Notes: generated by a model not told the origin, from the sequence alone. 10,295 nt of DNA from Eudoraea sp. (GCA_013042125.1 JABDQS010000236.1:1-10295); one strand, 5' to 3'; shown: positions 1 to 7,923, numbered from the stretch's first letter. A program made the numbers and translations.

Positions 1-2026
1 ATTTCTTCAAATAGGTTTTGAGATCGCCACGGACTTCTCCGGACATTATATAAAGTCCAATAATGTTAGGAAATGACATGGCGAGGATCATCATATCTGA
101 AAAGTCGAGTACAGCTCCCAAGCTTACAGAAGCCCCAATCACTACAAAAACAAGGAATAAAAGTTTGTATATCATCTCAGAACGTCTGCTCTTTCCAAAA
201 AGGTAGGTCCATGCTCTCATACCGTAATAAGACCATGAGATCATAGTTGAAAAGGCAAAAAGGAAGACTGCGATCCCCAAAACATAAGGGAACCACGAAA
301 TTACACTCCCAAAGGCGTCGGAAGTAAGTTGTGCACCCGCCATACCTTCAACCTCGTGCATTCCTGTAAAAATGAGAACCAAGGCCGTTAAGGTACAGAC
401 TACAACCGTATCTATAAAAGGCTCCAGTAAGGCAACAAAACCTTCTGAAGGGGGATTATTGGTTTTCGCCGCACTGTGTGCAATGGCGGCCGACCCCACT
501 CCGGCTTCATTTGAGAACGCTGCCCTCTGAAAACCAACTACCAGCACCCCTATGACACCTCCTTTTAAGGCACTGGGACTAAAGGCGCCATTAAATATGG
601 CCGTAAAGGCAGGTCCGATATTCTCAATGTTGATAATAATAACAGTCAATGCAGCAATTATATAAATAGAAGCCATTATTGGAACAACGCGCCCTGTAAC
701 CTTGGCAATGCTTTGAATACCGCCGATAATTACTACACCAACCAAGATCGCCGTAATGATCCCAAACCAGAAACCATTACCTTCCAACATGGTGAACTGC
801 CCTGCCAGTTGCTCAAAAGACTGATTGGCCTGGAACATATTACCACCCCCGAAAGATGCACCTACGGCAAGAACAGCAAAAAGCCCGGCCAGCACTTTAC
901 CAAAGCCCTTAAAATTTCGTTTTTCAAGACCATATCTCAAATAGTTCATAGGTCCGCCAAAAACACGGCCGTCCGGCAGAATGTCTCTGTATTTTACTCC
1001 CAGGGTGCATTCAACAAATTTGGAAGACATCCCCAATAAACCACAAACGATCATCCAGAAAGTAGCACCTGCACCCCCCAGGGAAACGGCTACTGCCACT
1101 CCTGCAATATTTCCTAGTCCCACTGTGCCAGATACGGCAGTTGCGAGTGCCTGAAAGTGTGTTACTTGTCCAGGTGCATCCGGGTCGTCATATTTCCCTT
1201 TCGCAAGATCTAATGAATGCCTGAAACCCCTAATATTGATAAAGCCCATCCGTAGCGTAAAAAAGGTAGCTCCAAGGACCAGCCATATTACAATAAAAGG
1301 AATATTCTTGGTTATCGGGTCTCCGTTGGGGTGACGAATGATCAGTGGAGTATCGTATTGTATTTCGGCCAAATAATGAGCTCCCTGCTCAATGACGTGT
1401 TCTTTGTTCTCGGAATTATAAATTACATTTCCAGCGTCAACCAGGTATTTTAATTTTCCATTGGCAGTTGCCATTACTGTATCTACCGAGCCATCTTTGC
1501 TGGAAACAAGGGCGATCTTTTCTCCTTTTACTACTTCAGATCCTTCATCTGCCAACCATTGTTTTAAAACAAAGCGATCTTCAATGGTAGCTGACCACCC
1601 CGGAGTAGCTATAAGCTTCACATCAGCATAGACCACTGGATCGTAAATACCGATAGCTTCAAAAGGATCCCAGAAAAGCACACTCCCCAGGGCACTTACT
1701 GCAGGCGTCATAGTGCCATTGAACACTTCGGTTATGGATTGGGTATCTATTTTGTATTCCCGGGTCGCTGATTGCCCTGCGGCATCTGTAACAGTTACGT
1801 CATAGGTAATACCTTCAACCAGCCCACTCGATGTAGGTGAACTAAGCGGAGTTTGTTGATTACTCCATTTGTAGGTGTAAGGAGGTGTTCCGCCTTCAAC
1901 CTGTAACCGGATCACCCCATCATTAATATTATCAGAGGGATTCACCGTTTTGCCTTCGACTTCCAAGCCTTGCGAATACAAGGAAACACTGAAAAGAAAT
2001 GAGATGCAGTAAATGAAAGTCTTCAT
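1..2026 (-). CDS. AGCS-family sodium:alanine/glycine symporter with exported N-terminal extension (3' end outside window)
   Basis: This inner-membrane secondary transporter should couple uptake of alanine or glycine to sodium. I read 675 codons without a stop from ATG 2026, and the C-terminus lies beyond position 1. Residues 1-19 form a signal peptide ending in SLYSQ. Residues about 20-95 resemble one SprB-type repeat ([10 protein letters not shown] at 45-54). Residues about 135-203 resemble a lipoyl/biotinyl-like fold ([14 protein letters not shown], then [17 protein letters not shown]). The symporter core begins near residue 242 and shows the AGCS signatures [21 protein letters not shown] (291-311, in two parts [10 protein letters not shown] and [11 protein letters not shown]) and [10 protein letters not shown] (504-513). 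The usual family member is about 450-500 residues without this extension. The signal peptide fits an outside N-terminus. It is transcribed away from the channel gene 93 bases upstream; I found no clear promoter there. The transporter family is secure; the substrate is inferred. Confidence 0.93.
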   Translation of the reverse strand, partial: MKTFIYCISFLFSVSLYSQGLEVEGKTVNPSDNINDGVIRLQVEGGTPPYTYKWSNQQTPLSSPTSSGLVEGITYDVTVTDAAGQSATREYKIDTQSITEVFNGTMTPAVSALGSVLFWDPFEAIGIYDPVVYADVKLIATPGWSATIEDRFVLKQWLADEGSEVVKGEKIALVSSKDGSVDTVMATANGKLKYLVDAGNVIYNSENKEHVIEQGAHYLAEIQYDTPLIIRHPNGDPITKNIPFIVIWLVLGATFFTLRMGFINIRGFRHSLDLAKGKYDDPDAPGQVTHFQALATAVSGTVGLGNIAGVAVAVSLGGAGATFWMIVCGLLGMSSKFVECTLGVKYRDILPDGRVFGGPMNYLRYGLEKRNFKGFGKVLAGLFAVLAVGASFGGGNMFQANQSFEQLAGQFTMLEGNGFWFGIITAILVGVVIIGGIQSIAKVTGRVVPIMASIYIIAALTVIIINIENIGPAFTAIFNGAFSPSALKGGVIGVLVVGFQRAAFSNEAGVGSAAIAHSAAKTNNPPSEGFVALLEPFIDTVVVCTLTALVLIFTGMHEVEGMAGAQLTSDAFGSVISWFPYVLGIAVFLFAFSTMISWSYYGMRAWTYLFGKSRRSEMIYKLLFLVFVVIGASVSLGAVLDFSDMMILAMSFPNIIGLYIMSGEVRGDLKTYLKK

Positions 2027-2119
2027 ATTTGCGCTAGGAATTAAATTAGAGGCGGTTGCTAGTCATCGCGAGCAATATCCTAAAAAATATCAACCCAATC
2101 AAATATTCTTTCCCAAATG

Positions 2120-3130
2120 TCATGCTTCAATATGGAACATCTCATTCAGTTTACGGATCTGTTCCGGCCTTCCTAATACAATGACCTTGCTTTTTGGTTT
2201 AAGCGGGAGATCGGCTTCCGGATTAATGATATAATTTCCGTCTGGTTCAATATATCCGATAATGGTACACCCGGTTTTCTTACGCAGATCCAGGTCTCTT
2301 AAGGAATTGCACTCTACCTGATCTGAAAAGTCTTCTATTGGCACCTCCTCAAGGTTGGTTGTATGTTCCCCTTCCATAGATAATTTATCCATAAAGGTAA
2401 TAAGGTCCGGGATCACAACCAGTGATGCCATATGGTCTCCTCCTATCTTATCTGGCATGATCACTTTATTGGCCCCTCCTAATAAGAGCTTTTTCTGAGA
2501 GGTAACCTTGGAAGCCCTCGTAATAATGAAAAGTGACTGATTCAATTGCCTGGCGGAGAGTACAACAAATAAATTATCTGCATCATCCGGCAAAGCCGCT
2601 ATCAAATAACTGGCGCGTTCTACACCTGCATCAACCAAAACAGTATCATCATTGGCATCACCTTCTATAAATAAAGCCTCGTCCTCATATTTCTCGATGA
2701 TCTCTTTATCTCTTTCAATTACAATAAATGGACGTTTGTAAACCTTTAGCCTTTCAGCTGCCTGCATTCCGTTGCGACCATAACCACACACGATCACATG
2801 ATTGGACAAATTGTTGATCTGGTTTTTCACTTTTTTCTTTTTTAGGAGTTGTAATGAATTTCTACTGATAATGTATTCTGTGATCACTGATATAGCAAAG
2901 GAAAATATGATAACACTGCAGATTATAAGTAGAGCGGTGAATATCTTAGCATTTGCATCTAATGGGTGCACTTCGCCAAAACCTACAGTTGCTAATGTAA
3001 TGATGGTCATATAGAACGCATCTAACCAACTATAACTAGAAATAAAACGAAACCCAAGCACCCCTATCATCACGACGGTCACCATAAGGGCGATAGCCAG
3101 GTAGATCTTGGAACGAAAAAGTCTAATCAT
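2120..3130 (-). CDS. Two-TM potassium channel with RCK (TrkA-N/TrkA-C) domain
   Basis: This 336-residue protein is a probable ligand- or nucleotide-gated potassium channel of the inner membrane, of MthK/Kch-like build. Transmembrane helix 1 spans about residues 10-30 and helix 2 about 63-86. The pore loop between them carries the filter TVGFGE (48-53), a variant of the classical TVGYGD. A basic linker (KKKKVK, 97-102) leads to the cytosolic RCK domain, whose Rossmann fold begins HVIVCGYGRNG (111-121) with an acidic residue (Glu139) at the end of the second strand. A TrkA-C-like domain occupies about 255-333. The start codon is 2 bases after the stop of the upstream PspC-like gene, so the two are almost certainly co-transcribed. 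The gating ligand cannot be told from sequence. Confidence 0.92.
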   Translation of the reverse strand: MIRLFRSKIYLAIALMVTVVMIGVLGFRFISSYSWLDAFYMTIITLATVGFGEVHPLDANAKIFTALLIICSVIIFSFAISVITEYIISRNSLQLLKKKKVKNQINNLSNHVIVCGYGRNGMQAAERLKVYKRPFIVIERDKEIIEKYEDEALFIEGDANDDTVLVDAGVERASYLIAALPDDADNLFVVLSARQLNQSLFIITRASKVTSQKKLLLGGANKVIMPDKIGGDHMASLVVIPDLITFMDKLSMEGEHTTNLEEVPIEDFSDQVECNSLRDLDLRKKTGCTIIGYIEPDGNYIINPEADLPLKPKSKVIVLGRPEQIRKLNEMFHIEA

Positions 3131-3132
3131 AA

Positions 3133-3360
3133 TTATAAGTCAAAAACAGATGTACGTTTCGTGTAAACTAGATCTTTGATCCTTAGCCAAAAGGCTAAAA
3201 AGAGATAAAGGGCAAATCCAAAACCCAAAGTTACAAATGTTAAATATATAAAGGTTGTACGCACAACTCTGGCCCTGATCCCCAAACGTTCTGCAATTCG
3301 ACGCGATACTTCAAAACCTCGCTTTTGAAAAAAATACAAAAGTTGATAAAAGACGTTCAT
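3133..3360 (-). CDS. Small PspC-domain membrane protein
   Basis: This is a 75-residue protein with a PspC-like layout: a basic amphipathic N-terminal part (ERLGIRARVVR, 24-34, the typical GI-x-x-x-x-VR stretch) followed by one transmembrane helix at about 35-58 and a short charged tail. PspC proteins in enterobacteria take part in the phage-shock envelope stress response, but in Bacteroidota such short proteins have no established role and PspA/PspB partners are not visible here. It lies 12 bases after the DUF2851 stop and 2 bases before the channel start, so it is the middle gene of a three-gene unit. The family call is fairly firm; a regulatory role is not supported by anything in the sequence. 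Confidence 0.8.
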   Translation of the reverse strand: MNVFYQLLYFFQKRGFEVSRRIAERLGIRARVVRTTFIYLTFVTLGFGFALYLFLAFWLRIKDLVYTKRTSVFDL

Positions 3361-3372
3361 GCCCTAAAATTA

Positions 3373-4653
3373 CTATTTTCCATACAATAAATACTTACCA
3401 ACAGCACATTGTAGGCACTTATTTTTTATGCAATACTGATTGTACAATTCCACGAGGGCCTGACTATCGTAAGCATTAAATGATGAGACTCCATGTGTTT
3501 GAAAGAGACGAACAATCTTATTTCCTTCCGCTTTTATCTCCTTAGCCCAGGAATTGAGTCGATTTATATCTAAGCTTCCTTTACTGGACTCGTAAGAAAA
3601 TCTTATTGGCAGAACCGAATTTAGAATTAAGAGGTCTGTAAAGTGACTACTCATCTTTTTTGGTGAAGGGGGTGTAGTTTTGCCAAAAACAAAGTGAGTG
3701 TCCCAATATGGGCCGGCTTGTGCCTTAAGTAAAGATCTCAGAGATTTCAATGTGGTGGCTTCAATTACAAGTGCGAACAAAGCAGGATGTTTGTGATAAA
3801 GATTTGCAATCTGAGATAAACGAATAGTAGGAAAGTTATAAGGCCGTAAGGAAAAGAACTCTGGTTTGTGGTACACCTCATCTGGCAAATTGTATTTAAC
3901 TTTCAGAAAAGCATATGCTTCCTTTAATTCAAGGTAATATGGATCTGGGAGATCGACTCTGTTTAACATGCCGGCCATACCATAGAAGATACTTTCCAGT
4001 AGAAAGGGATCTCCGGCATTCTTTCTAACTATTTTAAAAGGTATGGCCTTTCCAAGTTTTAGAAAAGCAGCACCATTTATATTCAGGCCAAAGCTTTTTA
4101 ATAGCAACATCATGAAGACCTGTTCCCAATCTTGCGCCGCGCCTTGTAGCCATTCTTGAATGAGTCTGGTTCTTTGTCTTAATCGGTTTTTAAACAATTG
4201 ATCTTTCCAGGGGTTCAGAATTTCATCGCCTATGCTGCCAATGGATCCTTCACAATTAAGTGACCTATTCTTATTGCTCTTAAAATTATCTTGATATTTA
4301 GCTACATCATCTTCTGAGATATAGTTGCTAAGGGCCAAGGTTGGGATCACAGATCTGTCCTTCCGCGTAATTACAGCATCTGCCTCCCAAACCACATGAA
4401 GGATCACATTGTCATATGCAGCATCTTTATGATGCCGGTGAATATACCAATCAGATGCCTTTACATGCAGTTCTATATGGCCCACCCACTCCTGATCATC
4501 TAAACGTACTTTGGCAAAAAGGAAATCCGGACCCGATAAACTATTGAGCTTACCTTTGTCTACAACTTTGATAGATAACCCCAGTACGCTTATCAAATCC
4601 CTGTGAGGAAATTTTTGCCCCAGCCAAATGAAGTGTAATACGGCTTCACGCAT
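3373..4653 (-). CDS. DUF2851 family protein, function unknown
   Basis: I recognise this 426-residue protein as DUF2851, a family common in Bacteroidota and of unknown function. Conserved blocks are the N-terminal MREAVLHFIW, GPDF (41-44), GHIELHVKASDW (58-69), a His-rich segment running into YDNVILHVVW (80-89), and a C-terminal Cys cluster in YCIKNKCLQCAVGKYLL. No signal peptide or membrane helix is seen, so it is probably cytosolic. The frame stays open upstream to a TTG at 4680, but that codon sits in the loop of a terminator hairpin, and the family normally starts at the MREAVLHFIW block; I therefore chose ATG 4653. A purine-rich GGAGG directly touches that ATG, too close for a normal ribosome binding site. 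It is the first gene of the unit with the PspC-like and channel genes. Confidence 0.88.
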   Translation of the reverse strand: MREAVLHFIWLGQKFPHRDLISVLGLSIKVVDKGKLNSLSGPDFLFAKVRLDDQEWVGHIELHVKASDWYIHRHHKDAAYDNVILHVVWEADAVITRKDRSVIPTLALSNYISEDDVAKYQDNFKSNKNRSLNCEGSIGSIGDEILNPWKDQLFKNRLRQRTRLIQEWLQGAAQDWEQVFMMLLLKSFGLNINGAAFLKLGKAIPFKIVRKNAGDPFLLESIFYGMAGMLNRVDLPDPYYLELKEAYAFLKVKYNLPDEVYHKPEFFSLRPYNFPTIRLSQIANLYHKHPALFALVIEATTLKSLRSLLKAQAGPYWDTHFVFGKTTPPSPKKMSSHFTDLLILNSVLPIRFSYESSKGSLDINRLNSWAKEIKAEGNKIVRLFQTHGVSSFNAYDSQALVELYNQYCIKNKCLQCAVGKYLLYGK

Positions 4654-4658
4654 CCTCC

Positions 4659-4688
4659 AAAATAAAAATTCCCGCTGCAAACGGGAAT
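4659..4688 (-). terminator. Intrinsic terminator of the rhodanese gene, abutting the DUF2851 start
   Basis: Read on the minus strand, ATTCCCG pairs perfectly with CGGGAAT around a 7-base loop (4668-4688), followed by TTTTTATTTT. The hairpin begins 20 bases after the rhodanese stop codon. The T tract ends 5 bases before the DUF2851 ATG at 4653, so this element is also the immediate 5' flank of the next gene and may act as an attenuator between the two. Confidence 0.85.
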
Positions 4689-4708
4689 CAGAACTACGTT
4701 TTTGTGAT

Positions 4709-5017
4709 TCAGGAAAGTTCTCCCTTCCACTCTACCAAACCTCCCGTGAGATTATAGGCATTTGTAAACCCGAGGCTCTTCATGATCGCACAAGCCTGTC
4801 CGCTTCGGTTACCAGATCGGCAATACACGTAGTAATTTTTCGACTTATCCAATCCCTGCAGGGCCTGCATAAAAGCCTGAGGATTATAAATATCGTGGTG
4901 TACAGGATCCCCAATAACTCCGTTCTCAACTTCTTCCAGGGTTCGTACGTCAAGGATAACACCATTAGTGTCTTCCTTAATCTGAATCGCCCATTCTTCC
5001 TGTGATAGATCTGACAT
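4709..5017 (-). CDS. Single-domain rhodanese-like sulfurtransferase
   Basis: This 102-residue protein is a stand-alone rhodanese domain of the GlpE/PspE size class. It carries DVR (23-25), the active-site loop CRSGNRS with the persulfide-forming Cys66 (66-72), and the closing NLTGGLVEW motif (89-97). Rhodaneses move sulfane sulfur from donors such as thiosulfate to cyanide or thiol acceptors; the physiological acceptor is not known. No signal peptide is present, so it is likely cytosolic. A -7 box TATTTTTG lies at 5042-5035, 17 bases before the ATG, and an intrinsic terminator follows the stop, so it looks monocistronic. It is divergent from the MarR gene; shared control is possible but not shown. 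Confidence 0.92.
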   Translation of the reverse strand: MSDLSQEEWAIQIKEDTNGVILDVRTLEEVENGVIGDPVHHDIYNPQAFMQALQGLDKSKNYYVYCRSGNRSGQACAIMKSLGFTNAYNLTGGLVEWKGELS

Positions 5018-5034
5018 GTTTATTTATTTGGATA

Positions 5035-5042
5035 CAAAAATA
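5035..5042 (-). promoter_or_regulatory. Candidate -7 box for the rhodanese gene
   Basis: On the minus strand TATTTTTG matches the Bacteroidota -7 consensus TAnnTTTG exactly, 17 bases before the rhodanese ATG. No TTG is found at the usual 19-base distance upstream, so the call rests on the -7 box alone in AT-rich DNA. Confidence 0.5.
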
Positions 5043-5165
5043 AAAATACTTCTTAATAATCTACTATGGTAAGACACCCTTTTTGTGCCGGAGAAATTGA
5101 GGTGGTCACTAAAAAATATTAACACACTTTTAGCATTGTGACTGAGGTAGACTATTTAAATATGT

Positions 5166-5192
5166 GTACATTTGTATATACAATTGTTGTAC
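5166..5192 (+). promoter_or_regulatory. Candidate MarR operator: nested palindromes over the promoter
   Basis: Several inverted repeats are packed between the -7 box and the start codon. TGTATATACA (5173-5182) is a perfect 10-base palindrome, TACAA-TTG-TTGTA (5179-5191) is an inverted repeat, and GTACA (5166-5170) mirrors TGTAC (5188-5192). MarR dimers typically bind such palindromes and repress their own promoter. The assignment to this MarR is inferred from position. Confidence 0.45.
5167..5174 (+). promoter_or_regulatory. Candidate -7 box for the marR-yceI unit
   Basis: TACATTTG is an exact TAnnTTTG match, 22 bases before ATG 5197. Transcription would begin at about 5177-5182, downstream of the alternative GTG at 5164, which supports ATG 5197 as the real start. 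The nearest upstream TTG (5136-5138) is 28 bases away, longer than the usual spacing of about 19. Confidence 0.55.
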
Positions 5193-5196
5193 TTAC

Positions 5197-5643
5197 ATGG
5201 ACGTAGAAAAAGTTTTAAAAACAACAAAGCAAATTCCGCTGAAGAGTCGGACCTTGATTCATTTACTGTTGGTAAACAATAAAGTAAAAGAAACGATAAG
5301 CTCTGCATTAAAGCCTTATGGTGTGTCTTTACAACAATTTAACGTCCTCAGAATTTTAAGGGGCCAGGGGAATATTCCGGCAAATCTCACAACCCTTAAT
5401 GAACGCATGGTAACCAAAATGAGTAACACAACCAGGTTGGTAGATAAATTGCTGATAAAAGGTTTTGTAGAGCGATCTATTTGTGAAGAGAATCGAAGGA
5501 AGATCGAGATCACCATTACCGAAAAAGGACTAGACGTCTTAAAGGATATGGACGCGATAATGCTTCAAACAGAAAATTCTCTGGTGGAGCAATTAACAGA
5601 AAAAGAATTAATTGAACTAAATACGCTTTTAAATAAATTTTAA
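5197..5643 (+). CDS. MarR-family transcriptional regulator
   Basis: This 148-residue protein is a winged helix-turn-helix regulator that should act as a dimer on palindromic DNA. N- and C-terminal helices (about 15-40 and 115-146) would form the dimer interface. The DNA-binding part runs from SLQQFNVLRIL (44-54) through the recognition helix region SNTTRLVDKLLIKGFVER (76-93) to the wing with NRRKIEITITEKG (99-111), a standard MarR layout. One cysteine (Cys96) sits at the start of the wing. An in-frame GTG at 5164 would add 11 residues, but it lies upstream of the predicted transcription start, so I prefer ATG 5197. A secreted YceI gene follows after about 40 bases with no terminator between, suggesting co-transcription and local control. 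The inducing signal is unknown. Confidence 0.9.
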   Translation: MDVEKVLKTTKQIPLKSRTLIHLLLVNNKVKETISSALKPYGVSLQQFNVLRILRGQGNIPANLTTLNERMVTKMSNTTRLVDKLLIKGFVERSICEENRRKIEITITEKGLDVLKDMDAIMLQTENSLVEQLTEKELIELNTLLNKF

Positions 5644-5688
5644 ATAAATCCATCGTAAAACAATTATTAAAAAAGTAACATGATTATT

Positions 5689-6264
5689 ATGAAAAGAAAT
5701 GTAATGAGTCTGGCCCTGGCCATCGTTTTTGGAGCAACGGCTGTAGCTAACACTACTGAGCCAGTTGTAAAAGAAGTAAAAACCGAAGAGAGTTCGGTAA
5801 TGTGGAAAGCCTATAAGGTAACTGGTTCACATTCCGGTTTGGTGCAGCTTACCGAAGGTGCATTAACCTTTGATGGGGATGCCCTGGTAGGAGGAAACTT
5901 TACTGTAGACATGACAAGCCTGATTGCGACAGACCTGGAAGGAAATTCAAAAGCTAAATTGGAAGGACATCTAAAATCTGAGGATTTCTTCGGTATAGAA
6001 AATCATCCATCTTCCACCCTGGTTTTTACGGATGTACAGTCGACCGGCAAAAATTCTTACGAAGTAACAGGAGACCTGACTATCAAGGGAATTACAAAAC
6101 CGATCACTTTTGATGTATCCATTTACGGAAGCAAGGCAACAGCCACGGTGAAAGTAGACAGAGCAAACTACAACGTGCGCTATGGCTCCGGGAGTTTCTT
6201 CGACAACCTAGGAGACAAAACAATCTATGATGAATTTGATCTGGTAGTTGACCTGCAATTCTAG
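5689..6264 (+). CDS. Secreted YceI-family lipocalin-like protein
   Basis: YceI proteins are periplasmic beta-barrels that bind long isoprenoid chains in known structures; the cargo here is unknown. With ATG 5689 the product is 191 residues. The signal peptide MKRNVMSLALAIVFGATAVA has likely cleavage after Ala20. Family features follow: SSVMWKAYKVTGSHSG near the mature N-terminus, LEGHLKSEDFFGIENHPSS in the middle, TGDLTIKGITKPITFDV, then VDRANYNVRYGSGSFFDNLGD and a final DEFDLVVDLQF. An alternative ATG at 5680 adds only MII; I prefer 5689 because a basic residue then follows the initiator Met, as in normal signal peptides. It follows the MarR gene without a terminator and is itself followed by a strong one, so the two form a short operon. 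Confidence 0.93.
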   Translation: MKRNVMSLALAIVFGATAVANTTEPVVKEVKTEESSVMWKAYKVTGSHSGLVQLTEGALTFDGDALVGGNFTVDMTSLIATDLEGNSKAKLEGHLKSEDFFGIENHPSSTLVFTDVQSTGKNSYEVTGDLTIKGITKPITFDVSIYGSKATATVKVDRANYNVRYGSGSFFDNLGDKTIYDEFDLVVDLQF

Positions 6265-6282
6265 AAGAATTTAATTACTATT

Positions 6283-6320
6283 AAATCCTGAGTAGTTGAA
6301 ACTATTCAGGATTTTTTTTT
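6283..6320 (+). terminator. Intrinsic terminator after yceI
   Basis: AAATCCTGA (6283-6291) pairs with TCAGGATTT (6306-6314), and the inner bases GTAGTT and AACTAT extend the stem with one G-T wobble, leaving a tiny loop. A run of nine T (6312-6320) overlaps and follows the 3' arm. It closes the marR-yceI unit and separates it from the next gene. Confidence 0.93.
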
Positions 6321-6381
6321 GTTCAAACATGTATAGCTTACAGAAGTTGAATGTAAACCACTATTTTTAGAAAAAATTAAA

Positions 6382-7923
6382 ATGGCTTCAAAAGCATACA
6401 AATCCTCTTTTTATTACTTCATTTTAAGTGTTCTTATCCTCAGCAGCTGCAATTCAGGATTTCAATATTCAATAGATACAACACTGAACCCTTACGAAAT
6501 ATCACCGCTCACAGCCAGTTTGAATATTGAGGCTGAAAAACCTGTTACTGCAACCGTCAATGTATTGGGAGGAATTCCGCTGCAACAGGCTTTCGGGACC
6601 AATGCCACAAATATGGAGATCCCGGTAGTGGGCTTGTATCCCAATGCCATAAATAAGGTAGTGGTCACCCTAGATTATGAAGGTGGACAAATAAAAGACA
6701 CTATAGAAATCACCACCAAGGATCTTCCCCCCTATTTTCCAAAGATCGTTATCGATAAATTAGATCGAAGCAGAATGGAGTCCGGAATGCATGCCTGTGA
6801 TATTCATTTTGCAAATAAGGGATCCTTTAATTCCGGACCGTTCATTTTTGACGACCAGGGTAAGGTACGCTGGTATCTGGATCTAAGTTCAGCAGGGGAA
6901 ATGGTTAGCCCATTTCAAAGACTTAAAGATGGAACTCTTTTAATGGTAAGTCGAAATGTCATCTATGAGTTTGATATGCTGGGAAAACCCTTAAAAAAAA
7001 CCACTATTAATCCAAACTATGGAATGCACCATGATGTGGTTGAATTACCGGATGGCAACCTTCTTATCTGTGTGGGGAAAAAGAATAATTTCATAACCGT
7101 AAATGAACAATTTGAAGTTTCAGACAGTGATTTTATTATCCTGTTTGACCGCAAGAATTCTAAAATTGTCCGGGAATGGGATGTTGCTAAACTATTGGAT
7201 GTAAGTAGAAGTGATCTTAACTTTTTCAGACCCGGTGACTGGTTGCATATGAACGGGTTAGCCTTCGATGAAACCGATAATTCCATTGTTGTTTCCGGAA
7301 AAAATCAGGGCCTGATCAAAATTTCTTGGAACAACAAACTCCAATGGATATTGGCTCCGAATAAGAGTTGGGGAAAAGCAGGAAGAAATGGTAATGGATT
7401 TGAAACAGCGCCCTTTGTTTTAACTGCAATCGATTCTATGGGCAACCGCTATCCTAATTCAGTTCAGGAAGGAATTGAAAGCAGTGACTCTTTTGACTAT
7501 TCCTGGGGAACACACGCCCCGGTGTTTATGCCAAATGGAAATCTTCTGGCTTTTGACAATGGTACCTATAGAAATTTTGAGAACAAGGATCAGTTTTCAC
7601 GCGCTGTAGAATATCAAATAAACGAAAAAGACAAAACTGTATCGCAGGTGTGGCAATACGGTAAAGAACGGGGACAGGAATTCTTCTCCACTATTGTGAG
7701 TGATGTTGATTATCTGAGTACTACAAAGAATATTTTGGCCACCTCCGGGTATATCAAAAAAGGACCAGTTCTAATGGGAAAAATAGTTGAAGTAGATTAT
7801 ATGTCAGGCGAGGAGGTCTTTGAAGCAACCTTATATTTTAAAAGTTCCAATGGGAATAAGACAAGTTCCTGGGGACAAACAGATATCCTTTACCGATCTG
7901 AACGTATGGAATTAAGGTATTAA
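6382..7923 (+). CDS. Lipoprotein of the arylsulfate sulfotransferase (AssT) family
   Basis: AssT enzymes transfer sulfate directly between phenolic compounds without PAPS, through a sulfohistidine intermediate, on a beta-propeller fold. This 513-residue protein starts with a lipoprotein signal (hydrophobic 11-20, lipobox LSSC with Cys23), so it should be membrane-anchored outside the cytoplasm. An Ig-like N-terminal part (about 30-115) precedes the propeller. Family blocks are GMHHDVVELPDGNLL (214-228), DWLHMNGLAFDETDNSIVVS (286-305), QWILAPNKSW (321-330) and HAPVFMPNGNLLAFDNG (378-394). By comparison with E. coli AssT (His252, His356, Arg374, His436), His216 or His217, His289 and His378 are kept, but the arginine, 18 residues after the second histidine, is Lys307. 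Substrate is unknown. There is no clear promoter (only a near -7 match, TATTTTTA, at 6362) and no intrinsic terminator after the stop. It may be a divergent or inactive member. Confidence 0.85.
   Translation: MASKAYKSSFYYFILSVLILSSCNSGFQYSIDTTLNPYEISPLTASLNIEAEKPVTATVNVLGGIPLQQAFGTNATNMEIPVVGLYPNAINKVVVTLDYEGGQIKDTIEITTKDLPPYFPKIVIDKLDRSRMESGMHACDIHFANKGSFNSGPFIFDDQGKVRWYLDLSSAGEMVSPFQRLKDGTLLMVSRNVIYEFDMLGKPLKKTTINPNYGMHHDVVELPDGNLLICVGKKNNFITVNEQFEVSDSDFIILFDRKNSKIVREWDVAKLLDVSRSDLNFFRPGDWLHMNGLAFDETDNSIVVSGKNQGLIKISWNNKLQWILAPNKSWGKAGRNGNGFETAPFVLTAIDSMGNRYPNSVQEGIESSDSFDYSWGTHAPVFMPNGNLLAFDNGTYRNFENKDQFSRAVEYQINEKDKTVSQVWQYGKERGQEFFSTIVSDVDYLSTTKNILATSGYIKKGPVLMGKIVEVDYMSGEEVFEATLYFKSSNGNKTSSWGQTDILYRSERMELRY

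Noticed and set aside
713..1039. 108-codon plus-strand open frame
   Set aside because: It lies wholly inside the symporter coding region on the opposite strand and resembles no known protein.
2044..2080. GTCATCGCGAGCAAT, resembling the GTCATTGCGAG intergenic repeats seen in some Bacteroidota, with a weak TTGCT/AGCAA stem
   Set aside because: Only one short imperfect copy is present, so repeat status cannot be supported from this window.
2080..2119. Possible terminator after the potassium channel gene (AATAT/ATATT then TTTTTT on minus)
   Set aside because: The stem is five A-T pairs with a 12-base loop; too weak to call.
4654..4680. N-terminal extension of DUF2851 starting at TTG 4680
   Set aside because: The TTG lies in the loop of the rhodanese terminator, the nine added residues come from the hairpin and T tract, and the family starts at the MREAVLHFIW block.
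5164..5196. GTG start for the MarR protein, adding 11 residues
   Set aside because: It overlaps the -7 box and would lie upstream of the predicted transcript start; the added Cys- and Tyr-rich stretch is unlike MarR N-termini.
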